Shown here piece after piece: positions 45,951 through 62,169 of a stretch of 64,000 nt of DNA (position 1 is the first letter of the stretch; each line of letters opens with the position of its first letter). The DNA is from Leptospira mayottensis 200901116 (GTDB lineage Bacteria; Spirochaetota; Leptospiria; Leptospirales; Leptospiraceae). A program made the position numbers and the translations under genes. The stretch spans positions 2,990,001 through 3,054,000 of the forward strand of contig NZ_CP024871.1 in assembly GCF_000306675.2 (NCBI RefSeq), given 5' to 3'. Below the pieces are notes generated by a model. It saw nothing but the letters and a program-made list of their open reading frames with translations. It was not told the DNA's origin and searched no databases.

Positions 45951-47418
<1,468 letters not shown>

Positions 47419-47459
47419 TTTAGAATTTCGTAATTATAGAACATGAAAAAGGAATACTT

Positions 47460-48493
<1,034 letters not shown>

Positions 48494-48497
<4 letters not shown>

Positions 48498-49198
48498 AAA
48501 ATCTCGTCGTCATTCCTGCCTACAATGAGGAGGAAACAATCCGCGAAGTTGTCGAACGAGCTTTGGCGTATTCGGACGTTCTCGTTGTCGACGACGCGTC
48601 CAAAGATAAAACTCCCGAAATTCTAAAAGTGCTGATTCGTAAATATCCGAAAAGATTGTTTACGATCCGTCACGAAAAGAACACTCATATTCCCGAAGGG
48701 ATTCAGGATGGGATGAAGTTCGCAGTCGAAAAAAAATACGATTCGGTTGTGACTATGGATGCGGGCCTTTCTCACAACCCGGATAAACTTCCCGAATTCA
48801 TCAAAACGGAGGCGGACCTCGTGATCGGAAATCGTATAACGACCGACGGAGTTCCACTTTACAGAAAACTAATATCTTTTATAGCTGCAAAGGTGATGAA
48901 CTATTGTATTTCCCCGGGTTTGTTCGACATATTCGGCTATCGATTGCGGGATTGCACTTCCGGATATAGAAAGTATTCTAAAAAAGCGTTTACTTGGATT
49001 GTTCAAACCAAATTGGAATCAATCGCGTTTGATTTTCACATGGAGGCTCTTTCGATCGTGGCTAAAAACCAAGGAACGATCCGGGAAATCGGAATTCACT
49101 ACGTGTTCTCCAACTCTTCCTTCAATCGAAGGGTTTTAAAACAAGCGATTCAGTTTGCGCTAAAATTATTAAAAAGAAAACTCGGTCTCGGCGGTTAA
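48494..49198 (+). CDS. GT2-family glycosyltransferase (dolichyl-P-mannose synthase-like)
   Basis: A 234-residue GT-A enzyme: VVIPAYNEEETIREVVERAL (residues 5-24), VLVVDDASKDKTPEIL and SVVTMDAGLSHNPDKLPEF (acidic metal site). The lack of C-terminal transmembrane helices indicates a DPM1-type synthase that charges a polyprenyl phosphate with a sugar, although a glycosyltransferase acting directly is possible. Start overlaps the epimerase gene by four bases (ATGA) and the membrane glycosyltransferase follows at 6 bp. Confidence 0.85.
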
Positions 49199-49204
49199 AA
49201 GAAT

Positions 49205-50404
<1,200 letters not shown>

Positions 50405-51002
50405 GCAGAGAATTCCGTCTTTGACATAAGTTCTCAGGAATAGGATCTAAATTCCGGTTTCAAAATAAACGGTGTATGATCCTATTGTTTTCCATTACAA
50501 TCGTATTGGTTGTCGGATTTTTCGTTTTTAGGCGACTTGAAAGGTGCATATTTTCAAGATATACATACGTAGTTTTGTTTGCGCACCAAGCGAAACTTTT
50601 ATCGCCGTTCTGTACCTCATCCCAATCCGCACGGCACAATTTTATATTTTTTGTATATTTTAATTTTTGAATTTATATTATAGCGCACTGCAATATTTAA
50701 GAATTCAATGTCACGCTCTAAGAAAAGAATCAAATCCATGTCGACTTTTTTGAGTAACTTTCAGTATTCCACAAGTGTTGAAAACCAAGTCGAACACTTT
50801 TACCATCATACGCATTTATAAAAAGATTTTTTATACGTCGTAATTCAATCCAAGCTTTTTTGAGTTTCTTGTAGAAGATACGAGGAATCTATATTTGAAA
50901 AAGATTCATTTAAGGATTCTTGCAAACGTTCGCTATACCCCAACCGCTCCCACAAAACGGCAATTCTGGTTCCTTCAAAGCTTAAGATCGAGAGAGAATA
51001 AT
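50405..51002. other. Intergenic before the IS-rich region
   Basis: About 600 bp, AT-rich, with no convincing gene. An open frame at 50476-50670 has a hydrophobic start but no ribosome binding site and no recognisable content. This is the start of the IS-rich accessory stretch. Confidence 0.5.
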
Positions 51003-51216
51003 GTAAGCATCTAACGAACCGCACCTTTTAGAAACTCTCAAAACTGTTAAACTGCTTTTTATGAAAAAAACGAAAATAGATTGGGCCAAAGAATTTGATG
51101 ATTTTTCGAAGAGCGGACTTTCGCAGCCTCAGTATTGCAAAGAAAAACGCCTCAAATACACGACGTATCGGAATCATTGGGAAAAGCGTTCTAAGAATTC
51201 GGAGAAGAACGAGTTA
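51003..51216 (+). mobile_element. IS66-family left-end remnant
   Basis: GTAAGCATCTAACGAACC at 51003 matches the GTAAGC-type terminal repeat of IS66 elements, and a TnpA-like gene starts 58 bp inside. The element stops at 51216, where an IS5-family element begins, and its remainder is absent from the window. Confidence 0.6.
51061..51216 (+). pseudogene. IS66 accessory protein (TnpA-like) fragment
   Basis: The first 52 codons (IDWAKEFDDFSKSGLSQPQY, then CKEKRLKYTTYRNHW) match the N-terminus of the small IS66 orf1/TnpA helix-turn-helix protein. The frame then runs into the IS5-family element inserted at 51217. The protein is truncated; the rest of IS66 (TnpB and transposase) is not present. Confidence 0.65.
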
Positions 51217-52091
51217 GAGCCGGTCTCAAAACTACCTATCAAAAAAGTTAAAAGCAATGATAGAACTTGCGAGATAAAGAGATGCAAGATAATTTTCAGA
51301 TTTTCTTTCCCAACGAATTAGGATAGCTCTGAATCGATTGTGCCAACTGTTAGTTCTTTCAACGACCCATCGTCTAGATTTTCCATTGTATTTACCGATG
51401 AGAGGCTTTTCACCTTTTTTCCGAATATGAGATTGAATGTTTCTTCTTTTGATTAAAACTTCTATATCTTGGAAGTCATAACCTTTATCTAAACAAAGAT
51501 GTTTTGGCTTTTTTCTTCTTTTTCCGGAAAATATTAGGATTGAATTCAACGTATCTTTTACACCGTGTTTGTCATGAACGTTAGCTCCAGTCAACGTAAT
51601 TGCCAAAGGAATTCCATTTCCATCCGTAAGGATATGCCGTTTAACCCCTAATTTGGCACGGTCTGTAGGATTTTTCCCGGTTAAACTCCCCCTTTGGGAG
51701 CTCTTGCGAAGCTACCATCAGATGCCATTCTTTTAGTTCTAATTTTAACAGTGCGCTCATAAAGTTTTAATGCTTCTTTTTCAATTTTATCAAAAACTCC
51801 GCTGGCTACCCATTCCTGAAATCTTCTATGTAACGTTGATTTTGAACCGAACATCGGAGGTATATATCTCCATTGAATTCCTGTTCTTACCCTGTAAAAT
51901 ATTGCGGCCATCGCCACTCTATCATCAAGCCGAGGACGACCTCCTTTCTTGGAGTTTGTTTTACGCTTTGGTAGCAAGGGATGAAGGCGTTTCCAAATCT
52001 CTTCAGGGATATCTAAATGACCTAAATCTGATTTCATATGTCATATCTATTTCCTGAGACTACAAGTACAAGGAGGTTTTGGGACAACCTC
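51217..52091 (-). mobile_element. Chimeric IS5-family (IS427-type) element
   Basis: The 875-bp element runs from GAGCCGGTCTCAAAACTACC to the mirrored end GGTTTTGGGACAACCTC, flanked by TTA on both sides (51214-51216 and 52092-52094). The first 485 bp (51217-51701) appear identical to 58290-58774 in the intact element, but the remainder belongs to a different IS5-type element, so the two terminal repeats match poorly (14 of 20). The switch is at the conserved APKGG/frameshift block. Confidence 0.8.
51232..52037 (-). CDS. IS5-family transposase in two frames, hybrid
   Basis: The first frame (52037-51681, 118 residues: IPEEIWKRLHPLLPKRK ... SKSTLHRRFQEWVASG) ends in APKGGV. The second frame (51697 down to 51232) holds LTGKNPTDRAKLGVKRH, AITLTGANVHDKHGV (DDE Asp), CLDKGYDF (second DDE Asp) and WVVERTNSWHNRFR (DDE Glu). 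A slippery AAAGGGGG lies at the junction, consistent with -1 frameshifting as in IS427-type elements. The first half differs from the neighbouring IS copy, the second half is identical to it. Confidence 0.78.
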
Positions 52092-52094
52092 TTA

Positions 52095-52897
52095 ATTACA
52101 TCTTCAAAGGTATCTTCAACAACAAATATAGGGTTCCCATTGGAAGAATCCTTAATACGTGAGTTTGCATTATACGGATGAATAGGAGGTAGTGAGTTTA
52201 ATTCAGGTTCTGTTAAATTTCTTGCATCTTTATCATGAATGATACGAAAAGGAACATTCAGAGCAACTAATATTCTGGCAATCGCTGGAATTGTCCATTT
52301 TCCTCCACAAGATACAATAGAGGTTCCTTGTATATTTTCCTCAGGGATATTAAAAACTTTATAAATATCATTGGAGTGTCTGAAAATTGCAACCTCAGTA
52401 TCTCCCTCAACAAGAACCACCCTCTTAGCAAAAAAAGATTCAGTAACCGTAGGATGGAAATCAAGAGCCGCTCGCAAGGCAACTCTATCATCTCGAGACG
52501 AATCATTTATTTCGAACGGATCTGCCTTCGGTTGAGCAATAATTGGCGGAGTATTTTGATCATTCCTTCGAAACAAAATTAGAGAACGTGGATTATCAGC
52601 TACCTCAACAAGAAAAGGGGAATGAGTGGAAACAATTACTTGCCATTTCCCATTTTTTGTAATCTCCTGCAAAGATTTTTTGAGCCGACGGATAAGATGA
52701 GGATGTAAATATAATTCTGGCTCCTCAAAAAGCAATACTGCCGAACGCTGATGAACATTTTCCCCTCGAACAGCTACAGATTGTTGCTTTGATAATACTT
52801 CAATCAACGAAAAGACTAGTGCACGTTGAATTCCATGACCTTGGTAGGATATTTTAGTTTCAGTTCCATCGTTAATTCGAAGAAATGCGTTTGAACT
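52095..52897 (-). pseudogene. OLD-family ATP-dependent nuclease, truncated at both ends
   Basis: Coding continues without a stop from the edge of the IS256 element (52897) to the IS5-type element (52094). The order is ISYQGHGIQRALVFSLIEVL (ABC signature-like block), AVLLFEEPELYLHPHL (Walker B and D-loop), WQVIVSTHSPFLVEVAD (H-loop), then the Toprim domain VVLVEGDTEVAIFR. The N-terminal Walker A part is cut off by the IS256 end, and the C-terminal Toprim part ends at the IS5 end (RIKDSSNGNPIFVVEDTFED). Full proteins of this type (OLD, also in Gabija GajA and retron-type defence) are DNA nucleases, so this is a likely dead defence gene. Confidence 0.78.
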
Positions 52898-54228
<1,331 letters not shown>

Positions 54229-54414
54229 TTTTTTCACGTTTTTGATCAGATACTAAATATGATGCATGTAGCAACGACTCTTATAGAAAACACTCATCTC
54301 CTATTCTTTTTCAAATAGGGTAAAATACCCTACTCCTTTCAGAGTTTCTCTTTAAAAAACTTTGGACTCTTTTTAGTCGAAGAATAGAAAGTATATTGAG
54401 TGTTCGGGAAAATT

Positions 54415-55842
<1,428 letters not shown>

Positions 55843-56321
55843 TTTCTTATCGGGTCGATGTTCCAAATATTCGTCGGTAATAAAACAAGATTTTAAACCA
55901 CTCAAGAACGTTATTTGAAACACCTGGGTTGTGTCGATAAGAGTAAAAAAACGAAATTTCGGGAATAGGAATAAATTATTTCTATTCCCGAAATGACTTT
56001 TTCTAACAGTAGAAATCGTTCAGATAATTTTCTGAAAAGATGATGCTCCAATGAGGGGTATTTTTTCTTTTCAAAATCTTCGATGTGGTTTTTCAGAAAT
56101 TCGTAGAACTTTTTGGAAATTTGAAATTCTTTCTGTTATAAATTTTTCATATTTTAACTTTTGTTGATCTTCTCCGTACGCAATTATCTAAAAATATTTT
56201 TACGTAACTTGACGGTATGTTCTCCATCCTTTCACGTCTGATCGTTCATATATATAGATCAAATAGATTTATAAAAGATATAATCTAACAAAAGTCACTA
56301 ACGGATTTCATCACATTTCCA
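55843..56321. other. Intergenic between convergent genes
   Basis: About 480 bp of AT-rich DNA between convergent genes. It holds the hairpin terminator at 55956-55994. Nothing else is recognised. Confidence 0.55.
55956..55994 (+). terminator. Rho-independent terminator hairpin
   Basis: A perfect 13-bp stem (ATTTCGGGAATAG at 55956-55968 and CTATTCCCGAAAT at 55982-55994) with a 13-nt loop, then GACTTTTTC. It serves the SBBP lipoprotein gene on the plus strand and could also serve the convergent ligase gene. Confidence 0.7.
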
Positions 56322-57797
56322 TTAAACGTTCTTGTACTTAAGCTGATTTAAATCGCAGTCGTTTTCGTCCGCATCGCTTCGAACTCCCAGATAAGTAGGT
56401 TGATACAAAGAACCTCCTCTGTATGCGTACAAATAACGTACTTCTATAATGTCTTTTTCTTGCGGCAATTCGAAATTAACCGGTATAGTTACGTTTCCAA
56501 CATTAATCCAAGATTTTCCGTCGTAAAGACGCATACTTACACTACGTTTTAGATTTACTGTTTCTACGCTTACCGTTGCAGTCTCGTAAAATTTAAATTT
56601 AATCTGAGCCCCTTTGCTCGCGGGTCTACCCGCTTTGTAAGGAGCATTCAAATCTTTGAATACGATTCCTTCTTTTTGATTTTCTCGTAATTTTTCGAGA
56701 AGTCCTTTTTTGTCTTTTGTAGAAACTACCAATTCGACGAGACGAAAAGTTTTGTCCCTATCCTTTAGGATGGACTTAAGTATCGCATAACGCTCTCGGT
56801 AGGACAGATGTTGAATATCTCTTCCGTCTTTCGAAAAAATATCGAAAGGATAGAATACATCTCCGATCGACTCTCCATCCAGAATAAAATCCTCCTGAAA
56901 ACCGAGAGCATATTCGCATATGATTTGCGAAGTCGCAATAATTAAACCCTTGCGATTGATTCCTTCCACGTTGTCTCCAGTCTTTCGGATCATCATACGA
57001 TTGCCGTCCAATTTTTCCTGAGCTCCATATTGATCGTTTTCAATATACACGGAAAGTTCTTCTTCCTCAATAGGATTGAGAAGTTGACAATGAACACCGC
57101 TTATTCGTTCTTCTTTGCTTGAATGAAGATAAGGAGTTCCGGATTCTCCTTCCGTATATCCTTTTGACATTTTGGAATTTACGAGTTGGTTCATAATTTT
57201 TTGAGCGGATTCGTAAGAAACCGGTTTTGAGGTTTTGGTTCCGGTTTGAAGAGTGCTCCCGCGTCTACCAAAAGCGAAAAGAACAACGTATCCATCCTCT
57301 TTTGGATCTATATTTACATGATAAACTTTGTCACTACCGTCGCCTTGATAATAAAGACTGATTCTATTTAACTCTTTCAAACTTTCTGATGGAAGAGTTT
57401 CTGAATCTTGTTTTGTAGTTTTTTGAGATGACTGTTTGACTTTATCCTTCGGTTGTTCTTCAATTTTTTGCGAATCAGATTTCGATTGCTTTTCAATTTT
57501 TGGAGTTACGGCTTTATCCACTTCCTTTTGGTTCTCTTTGTCCAATTTGGGCCTCTTATTATCAGTAGGAACCGAATTTTTGATTATATCATTTTTTTCT
57601 ATATAACCCTTTTTTAATTTTCCAGAGAGAATCTTACGCGCTTCTCTTAGGCAGGTCTCCTCGGTTTCAAAAGCTTTGGTTTGAGATGTTCCGACAGCGC
57701 CTATTTTGCCATAGACAACGGTAAAGGAATTTCCTGAAATTTCTATGCTCCAAAATTTGTCCGACGTATCATCTTTATAAGTCAGGTAGTGTTTCAT
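56322..57797 (-). CDS. WGR-WGR-ATP-dependent DNA ligase
   Basis: A 491-residue protein with an unusual order. Residues 1-75 form a WGR domain (FWSIEISGNSFTVVYGKIGA). Residues 76-140 are a Lys/Gln/Ser-rich linker. Residues 141-218 form a second WGR-like domain (VYHVNIDPKEDGYVVLFAFG, with the RRG variant). Residues 235-405 are an ATP-dependent ligase adenylation domain: EKLDGNR (motif I, nucleotidylated Lys262), LDGES (Glu309), PFDIFSKDGRDI, KEGIVFK (376-382, motif IV) and QIKFKF (motif V). An OB-fold follows (408-491). WGR domains in PARP enzymes sense DNA ends, so this could be a break-recognising ligase. It sits alone in IS-rich DNA, with no clear ribosome binding site. Confidence 0.85.
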   Translation of the reverse strand: MKHYLTYKDDTSDKFWSIEISGNSFTVVYGKIGAVGTSQTKAFETEETCLREARKILSGKLKKGYIEKNDIIKNSVPTDNKRPKLDKENQKEVDKAVTPKIEKQSKSDSQKIEEQPKDKVKQSSQKTTKQDSETLPSESLKELNRISLYYQGDGSDKVYHVNIDPKEDGYVVLFAFGRRGSTLQTGTKTSKPVSYESAQKIMNQLVNSKMSKGYTEGESGTPYLHSSKEERISGVHCQLLNPIEEEELSVYIENDQYGAQEKLDGNRMMIRKTGDNVEGINRKGLIIATSQIICEYALGFQEDFILDGESIGDVFYPFDIFSKDGRDIQHLSYRERYAILKSILKDRDKTFRLVELVVSTKDKKGLLEKLRENQKEGIVFKDLNAPYKAGRPASKGAQIKFKFYETATVSVETVNLKRSVSMRLYDGKSWINVGNVTIPVNFELPQEKDIIEVRYLYAYRGGSLYQPTYLGVRSDADENDCDLNQLKYKNV

Positions 57798-57861
57798 AAG
57801 ATTTGTTTTAATTGTACTTTAATTTATTATTATATTTAAATTTTATAAAAATTCATCCAGT

Positions 57862-58130
57862 TCAGCGTTTTTTCGTTTTAAGGAGGTATTTTCCCTTTAG
57901 ATATAGATTATGGAACTTCTTGTACAACCTGAGAGAAGCTTTTTCTGCTAAAGAGACAACTAACGCGGATTGTCCGGCTCTGCGTGCAGTTTCACTTCCA
58001 ACTACTGGACGTTGTGCAAACTGCTTGTAACAAAATCCTTCGAAGCCTATAAGTTCCCATTTTTGTGGTAAATACAAATCTTACGTCTAACCACGCTTTT
58101 CAAGCCCAGAAGGTACGTCTTTTTGTCTGA
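57862..58130 (-). pseudogene. IS110 transposase C-terminal remnant
   Basis: Residues [20 protein letters not shown] and RLYKKFHNL match the C-terminus of the IS110 transposase at 2686 ([20 protein letters not shown]). At about 58018-58062 this jumps directly to noncoding sequence like the start side of that IS (GTGGTAAATACAAATC, then CTTTTCAAGCCCAGAAGG). The middle of the transposase is deleted. This part is one decayed IS110 copy, diverged from the intact element. Confidence 0.75.
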
Positions 58131-58289
58131 TATGGCGCCCCAATCGGAGCAGTAAATAATTTTTCGTATATTTCTCATTAAATAATTTAACTTATTAGAG
58201 AAAAACATTTACGACGATTGATTGGACTGATATTTCCGCAGATTTTATATACCACAGGATAATCTATAATACATCGGGAACTGTTCTTA

Positions 58290-59154
58290 GAGCCGGTCTC
58301 AAAACTACCTATCAAAAAAGTTAAAAGCAATGATAGAACTTGCGAGATAAAGAGATGCAAGATAATTTTCAGATTTTCTTTCCCAACGAATTAGGATAGC
58401 TCTGAATCGATTGTGCCAACTGTTAGTTCTTTCAACGACCCATCGTCTAGATTTTCCATTGTATTTACCGATGAGAGGCTTTTCACCTTTTTTCCGAATA
58501 TGAGATTGAATGTTTCTTCTTTTGATTAAAACTTCTATATCTTGGAAGTCATAACCTTTATCTAAACAAAGATGTTTTGGCTTTTTTCTTCTTTTTCCGG
58601 AAAATATTAGGATTGAATTCAACGTATCTTTTACACCGTGTTTGTCATGAACGTTAGCTCCAGTCAACGTAATTGCCAAAGGAATTCCATTTCCATCCGT
58701 AAGGATATGCCGTTTAACCCCTAATTTGGCACGGTCTGTAGGATTTTTCCCGGTTAAACTCCCCCTTTGGGAGCCTTAACCATTGCCGAATCCATCGAAG
58801 CCCAGTCCCATGCTATCTGATTCTTTACATCATAATATTTTAAAATAGATTTATAGATCTTTTTGAATACTCCTGCCCGTTCCCATTCTTGAAATCTTCT
58901 GTGACAAGTTTGACCAGATCCAAACTCATTGGGAATTGCACGCCACTGACAGCCTGTTTTCATTCGATAGATGATACCTGCCATTACTATTCTTGAAGGA
59001 ACACGATTGCGACCTCCTTGAAGATTGGGCTTTTCTTTAGGAATCAATGGTGCTATTTTTTCCCAAAGTGCATCGGGGATTTCTGAATAATATTTGTCCA
59101 TTTCACATTTATATTTTTACACTTTCTCTGTACAACCAGTTTTGAGACCGGCTC
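58290..59154 (-). mobile_element. IS5-family (IS427-type) element, complete
   Basis: An 865-bp element with terminal repeats GAGCCGGTCTCAAAACT (58290) and its mirror AGTTTTGAGACCGGCTC (ending 59154), the first 17 bases identical. TTA is duplicated at 58287-58289 and 59155-59157. The clean duplication and intact frames indicate recent insertion into the decayed IS110 copy. Confidence 0.9.
58305..59101 (-). CDS. IS5-family transposase, -1 frameshift
   Basis: The first frame (59101-58754, 115 residues) reads IPDALWEKIAPLIPKEKP ... GSGQTCHRRFQEWERAG and ends APKGGV. The second frame to 58305 has the DDE residues: AITLTGANVHDKHGV, CLDKGYDF and WVVERTNSWHNRFR. A slippery AAAGGGGG lies between them, so the full protein of about 265 residues should come from -1 frameshifting. 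The second frame and frameshift site are identical to those in the chimeric element at 51217. Confidence 0.85.
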
Positions 59155-59371
59155 TTAGTATAAAACAATTTAAGTAGAATAATTAAGGGACACGTTCTAA
59201 AACTAAATCTGCAAAGCGGAGATACTTCTACACTGAACCAACAAAAATTCCTCTTTACTGTGTCATTTCCTCTAACGAGTTCATATTGGACGAGTTTTTA
59301 TTTCGCTTTAAAATTAATTTAAACCGCCAAGATACAAGACGGCGCCACGTTGTGAACAATACCTTCTATTC

Positions 59372-59420
59372 AGAGCTTGTCTTAAAAACCTTAAAAGAAA
59401 TCAGTTACAATGATTCAGTT
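59372..59420 (-). repeat. Dispersed repeat R1, partial copy 6
   Basis: Only the end half is present: AGAGCTTGTCTTAAAAACC, then AAAGAAATCAGTTACAATGA. It matches the end of the copy at 2290-2400 when read on the other strand. Confidence 0.5.
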
Positions 59421-59724
59421 GCATCAGTTTTTGATTTTTTTCAGGGACCGATTGAATTAAATTCTTTCTAAAGAACGTCATTGACACAGTATTCCGATAC
59501 CGCTACTTAAAAAGCCGTCATCTATCCAACAAAAAATAAATACCCGATCTGATCGCGCAAAAGTGACATGCCTAAAATATCTAATTTTTATTATATAATA
59601 AAAATTTTATATTACTATTATTTTTGTTTATTGAAACCAAGGGCAAAAATCATAAAGAAATTTTGTTCGTTACGACTTTTGATCATCGCAATTTTAAGTT
59701 GCGATCCGAATAAAAGCTGTTCCA

Positions 59725-59855
59725 AAACCTGAAAATAAATCACTTACAATTACTCAGTAAATTCGTAATAAAACGTAGAAGTTCCCACGATTACGTTTCT
59801 TTGGTAGTTTATGGGCTTTCGAATAAATTTTATTGTTATTATTACTCGGACGTAT
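59725..59855 (-). repeat. Dispersed repeat R1, copy 7
   Basis: A long copy; on the minus strand it reads ACAATAAAATTTATTCGAAA, then CCATAAACTACCAAAGAAAC, then GTGGGAACTTCTACGTTTTA and TTACGAATTTACTG. It is the best guide, with copies 2 and 3, to the full R1 length of about 130 bp. Confidence 0.6.
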
Positions 59856-59879
59856 GAAAAGTATGCTATATGCTATAAG

Positions 59880-60015
59880 AAGTTTGTTTCAAAAGTTAGA
59901 TGTTAGATCTTCTTCAAAAAAGCCAAACAATTCTGGATCGACGCAATTTTGTGAGGAACTTTTATATCTTTATAAGAATTGCACGTTAATTTTCGGTGCC
60001 GTCTCCATGCATCAA
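59880..60015. repeat. Duplicated upstream segment R5, copy 1
   Basis: GCTTGTTTCAAAAGTTAGA-like sequence (AGTTTGTTTCAAAAGTTAGA), then TCTTCTTCAAAAAAGCC, GACGCAATTTT and TTAATTTTCGGTGCC match 61620-61755 in order. It precedes the first DUF1565 unit, as the second copy precedes the second unit. Confidence 0.55.
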
Positions 60016-60375
60016 AGTAGTAAATTCTCGTTGGAGCTCCTACATTCTAAGGTTTTAAGACAAACTCTAAATTCAATCCATACGGAAGACGATAAAAGCT
60101 CCATTCTACTTTTAGGCGATACAGACATATTCAACCGTTGCATTTTCTAAGAAACTTGCAACAAGTTTCGAATCCAAATTAATCAGAAACTTCATTGTAG
60201 GATCGCCTAACACAATCATGTCGTTAGTAGCTATTCTTTTTTGAATTTTAATTTCGATTATTTTGTATTTATAACTGATATTATTTTTTTGAAATAAAAA
60301 AAGATACCACTACAAACTTGACAATTTTTCGATTTAATCTTAGAATTCCGAACTCTTGAAACAAGGAGAATTCAG

Positions 60376-61461
<1,086 letters not shown>

Positions 61462-61469
61462 AAAACGAT

Positions 61470-61503
61470 CCTTCCCTCTTTTTCGATATAAAACGAGGGA
61501 AGG
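61470..61503 (+). terminator. Hairpin terminator
   Basis: CCTTCCCTC (61470-61478) pairs perfectly with GAGGGAAGG (61495-61503), with a 16-nt loop; a short CATCTTT follows. It directly follows the DUF1565 gene and is repeated after the second copy. Confidence 0.6.
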
Positions 61504-61873
61504 CACATCTTTAATTAAACATTCGGAAAAAAGTTATTCTTGAAATAGAAAAACTCCCGGCTTTTACCTATTCCATCTCCGCTTGAGTTTTACTACTCGA
61601 ACGCGTAAAAAGAATACTATGACGAGCTTGTTTCAAAAGTTAGAATATTCGATCTTATTCAAAAAAAGCCAGTAATTCCTAATTCGACGCGATTTTATAA
61701 GAACTTTTGCATCTTTACAAAATCGCCCATTAATTCGGTACCATTTTTATGCTTTTGAATTTTAAAACAAAAACTCTTTTAAATTTCAAAAACGAAAATC
61801 TAATTGTAAACCCAAGCAAAGAATAAATCAAAATTTCATTTACGACCACGCGGTGATAGACATTTTAACGTGA
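61504..61873. other. Noncoding, with R5 copy
   Basis: About 370 bp between the first DUF1565 unit and a truncated secreted-protein start. It holds R5 copy 2 (61620-61755). Nothing else is recognised. Confidence 0.5.
61620..61755. repeat. Duplicated upstream segment R5, copy 2
   Basis: GACGAGCTTGTTTCAAAAGT, then CAAAAAAAGCC, ATTCGACGCGATTTT and CATTAATTCGGTACC match 59880-60015 in order, with changes. It implies that the duplicated unit once included R5 plus the DUF1565 gene. Confidence 0.55.
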
Positions 61874-62044
61874 ATGATTTTCAAAATATACAGAAAAACA
61901 ATACGATCAATTCTCTTGTTTTCGACTCTCGTATTTGTTTCACCTGTAGTTTCTCAGGAAAAGAAAAGGATACCCAAGCCGAAAAAAGACTATAAATTAT
62001 CTTTCCTTAAAACACCGATTTCAATCATTCTAAAATATTTCTGA
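61874..62044 (+). pseudogene. Signal-peptide fragment of a truncated secreted protein
   Basis: An open frame of 56 codons begins with a textbook signal peptide (IRSILLFSTLVFVSPVVSQ, cleavage after VVSQ or nearby), then KRIPKPKKDYKL. From about residue 41 the reading enters repeat R2 (61995-62050), whose sequence supplies the stop. The original gene has lost its main part. Confidence 0.5.
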
Positions 62045-62050
62045 AGATAT
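61995..62050. repeat. R2 element, partial copy 2
   Basis: TTATCTTTCCTTAAAACACC, GATTTCAATCATTC and TAAAATATTTCTGA match the interior and right end of 42440-42511 with several changes. The left inverted repeat is lost. Confidence 0.5.
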
Positions 62051-62169
62051 CTTCCACAAAAGTTACAAATCGGCAACACTCGTAATTTCTCTTTGATAAA
62101 CGCAAGTTACACTTTCAATAAAACAATTTCATTCACGTTTATAAAAGCTGTCAACTATAGGCCCCTTAA

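Larger units (their letters stand above)
58131..59295 (-). mobile_element. Second IS110 remnant (noncoding end), interrupted by IS5
   Basis: TGATATGGCGCCCCAATCGG follows directly after the first remnant's start-side end. The text up to CATCGGGAACTGTTCTTA (58289) and from GTATAAAACAATTTAA (59158) to ATATTGGACGAG (about 59295) matches 2401-2680, the noncoding end of the intact IS110. The IS5-family element at 58290-59154 sits in the middle with a TTA duplication. The transposase-coding part of this copy is absent. Confidence 0.7.
59296..60375. other. Noncoding repeat-rich stretch
   Basis: About 1.1 kb without a supported gene. It contains R1 fragments (about 59372-59420 and 59725-59855), a segment related to 61620-61755, and from 60136 the upstream part of the duplicated DUF1565 unit. 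An open frame at 59833-60150 runs through these repeats and is not considered a gene. Confidence 0.6.

Noticed and set aside
50476..50670. Possible small hydrophobic protein
   Set aside because: The start resembles a membrane segment, but there is no ribosome binding site, the rest is not protein-like, and the surrounding DNA looks noncoding.
59833..60150. Open frame of 105 codons
   Set aside because: It runs across repeats R1 and R5, has no ribosome binding site, and its second copy region (61620-61755) is not open; it is noncoding repeat sequence.
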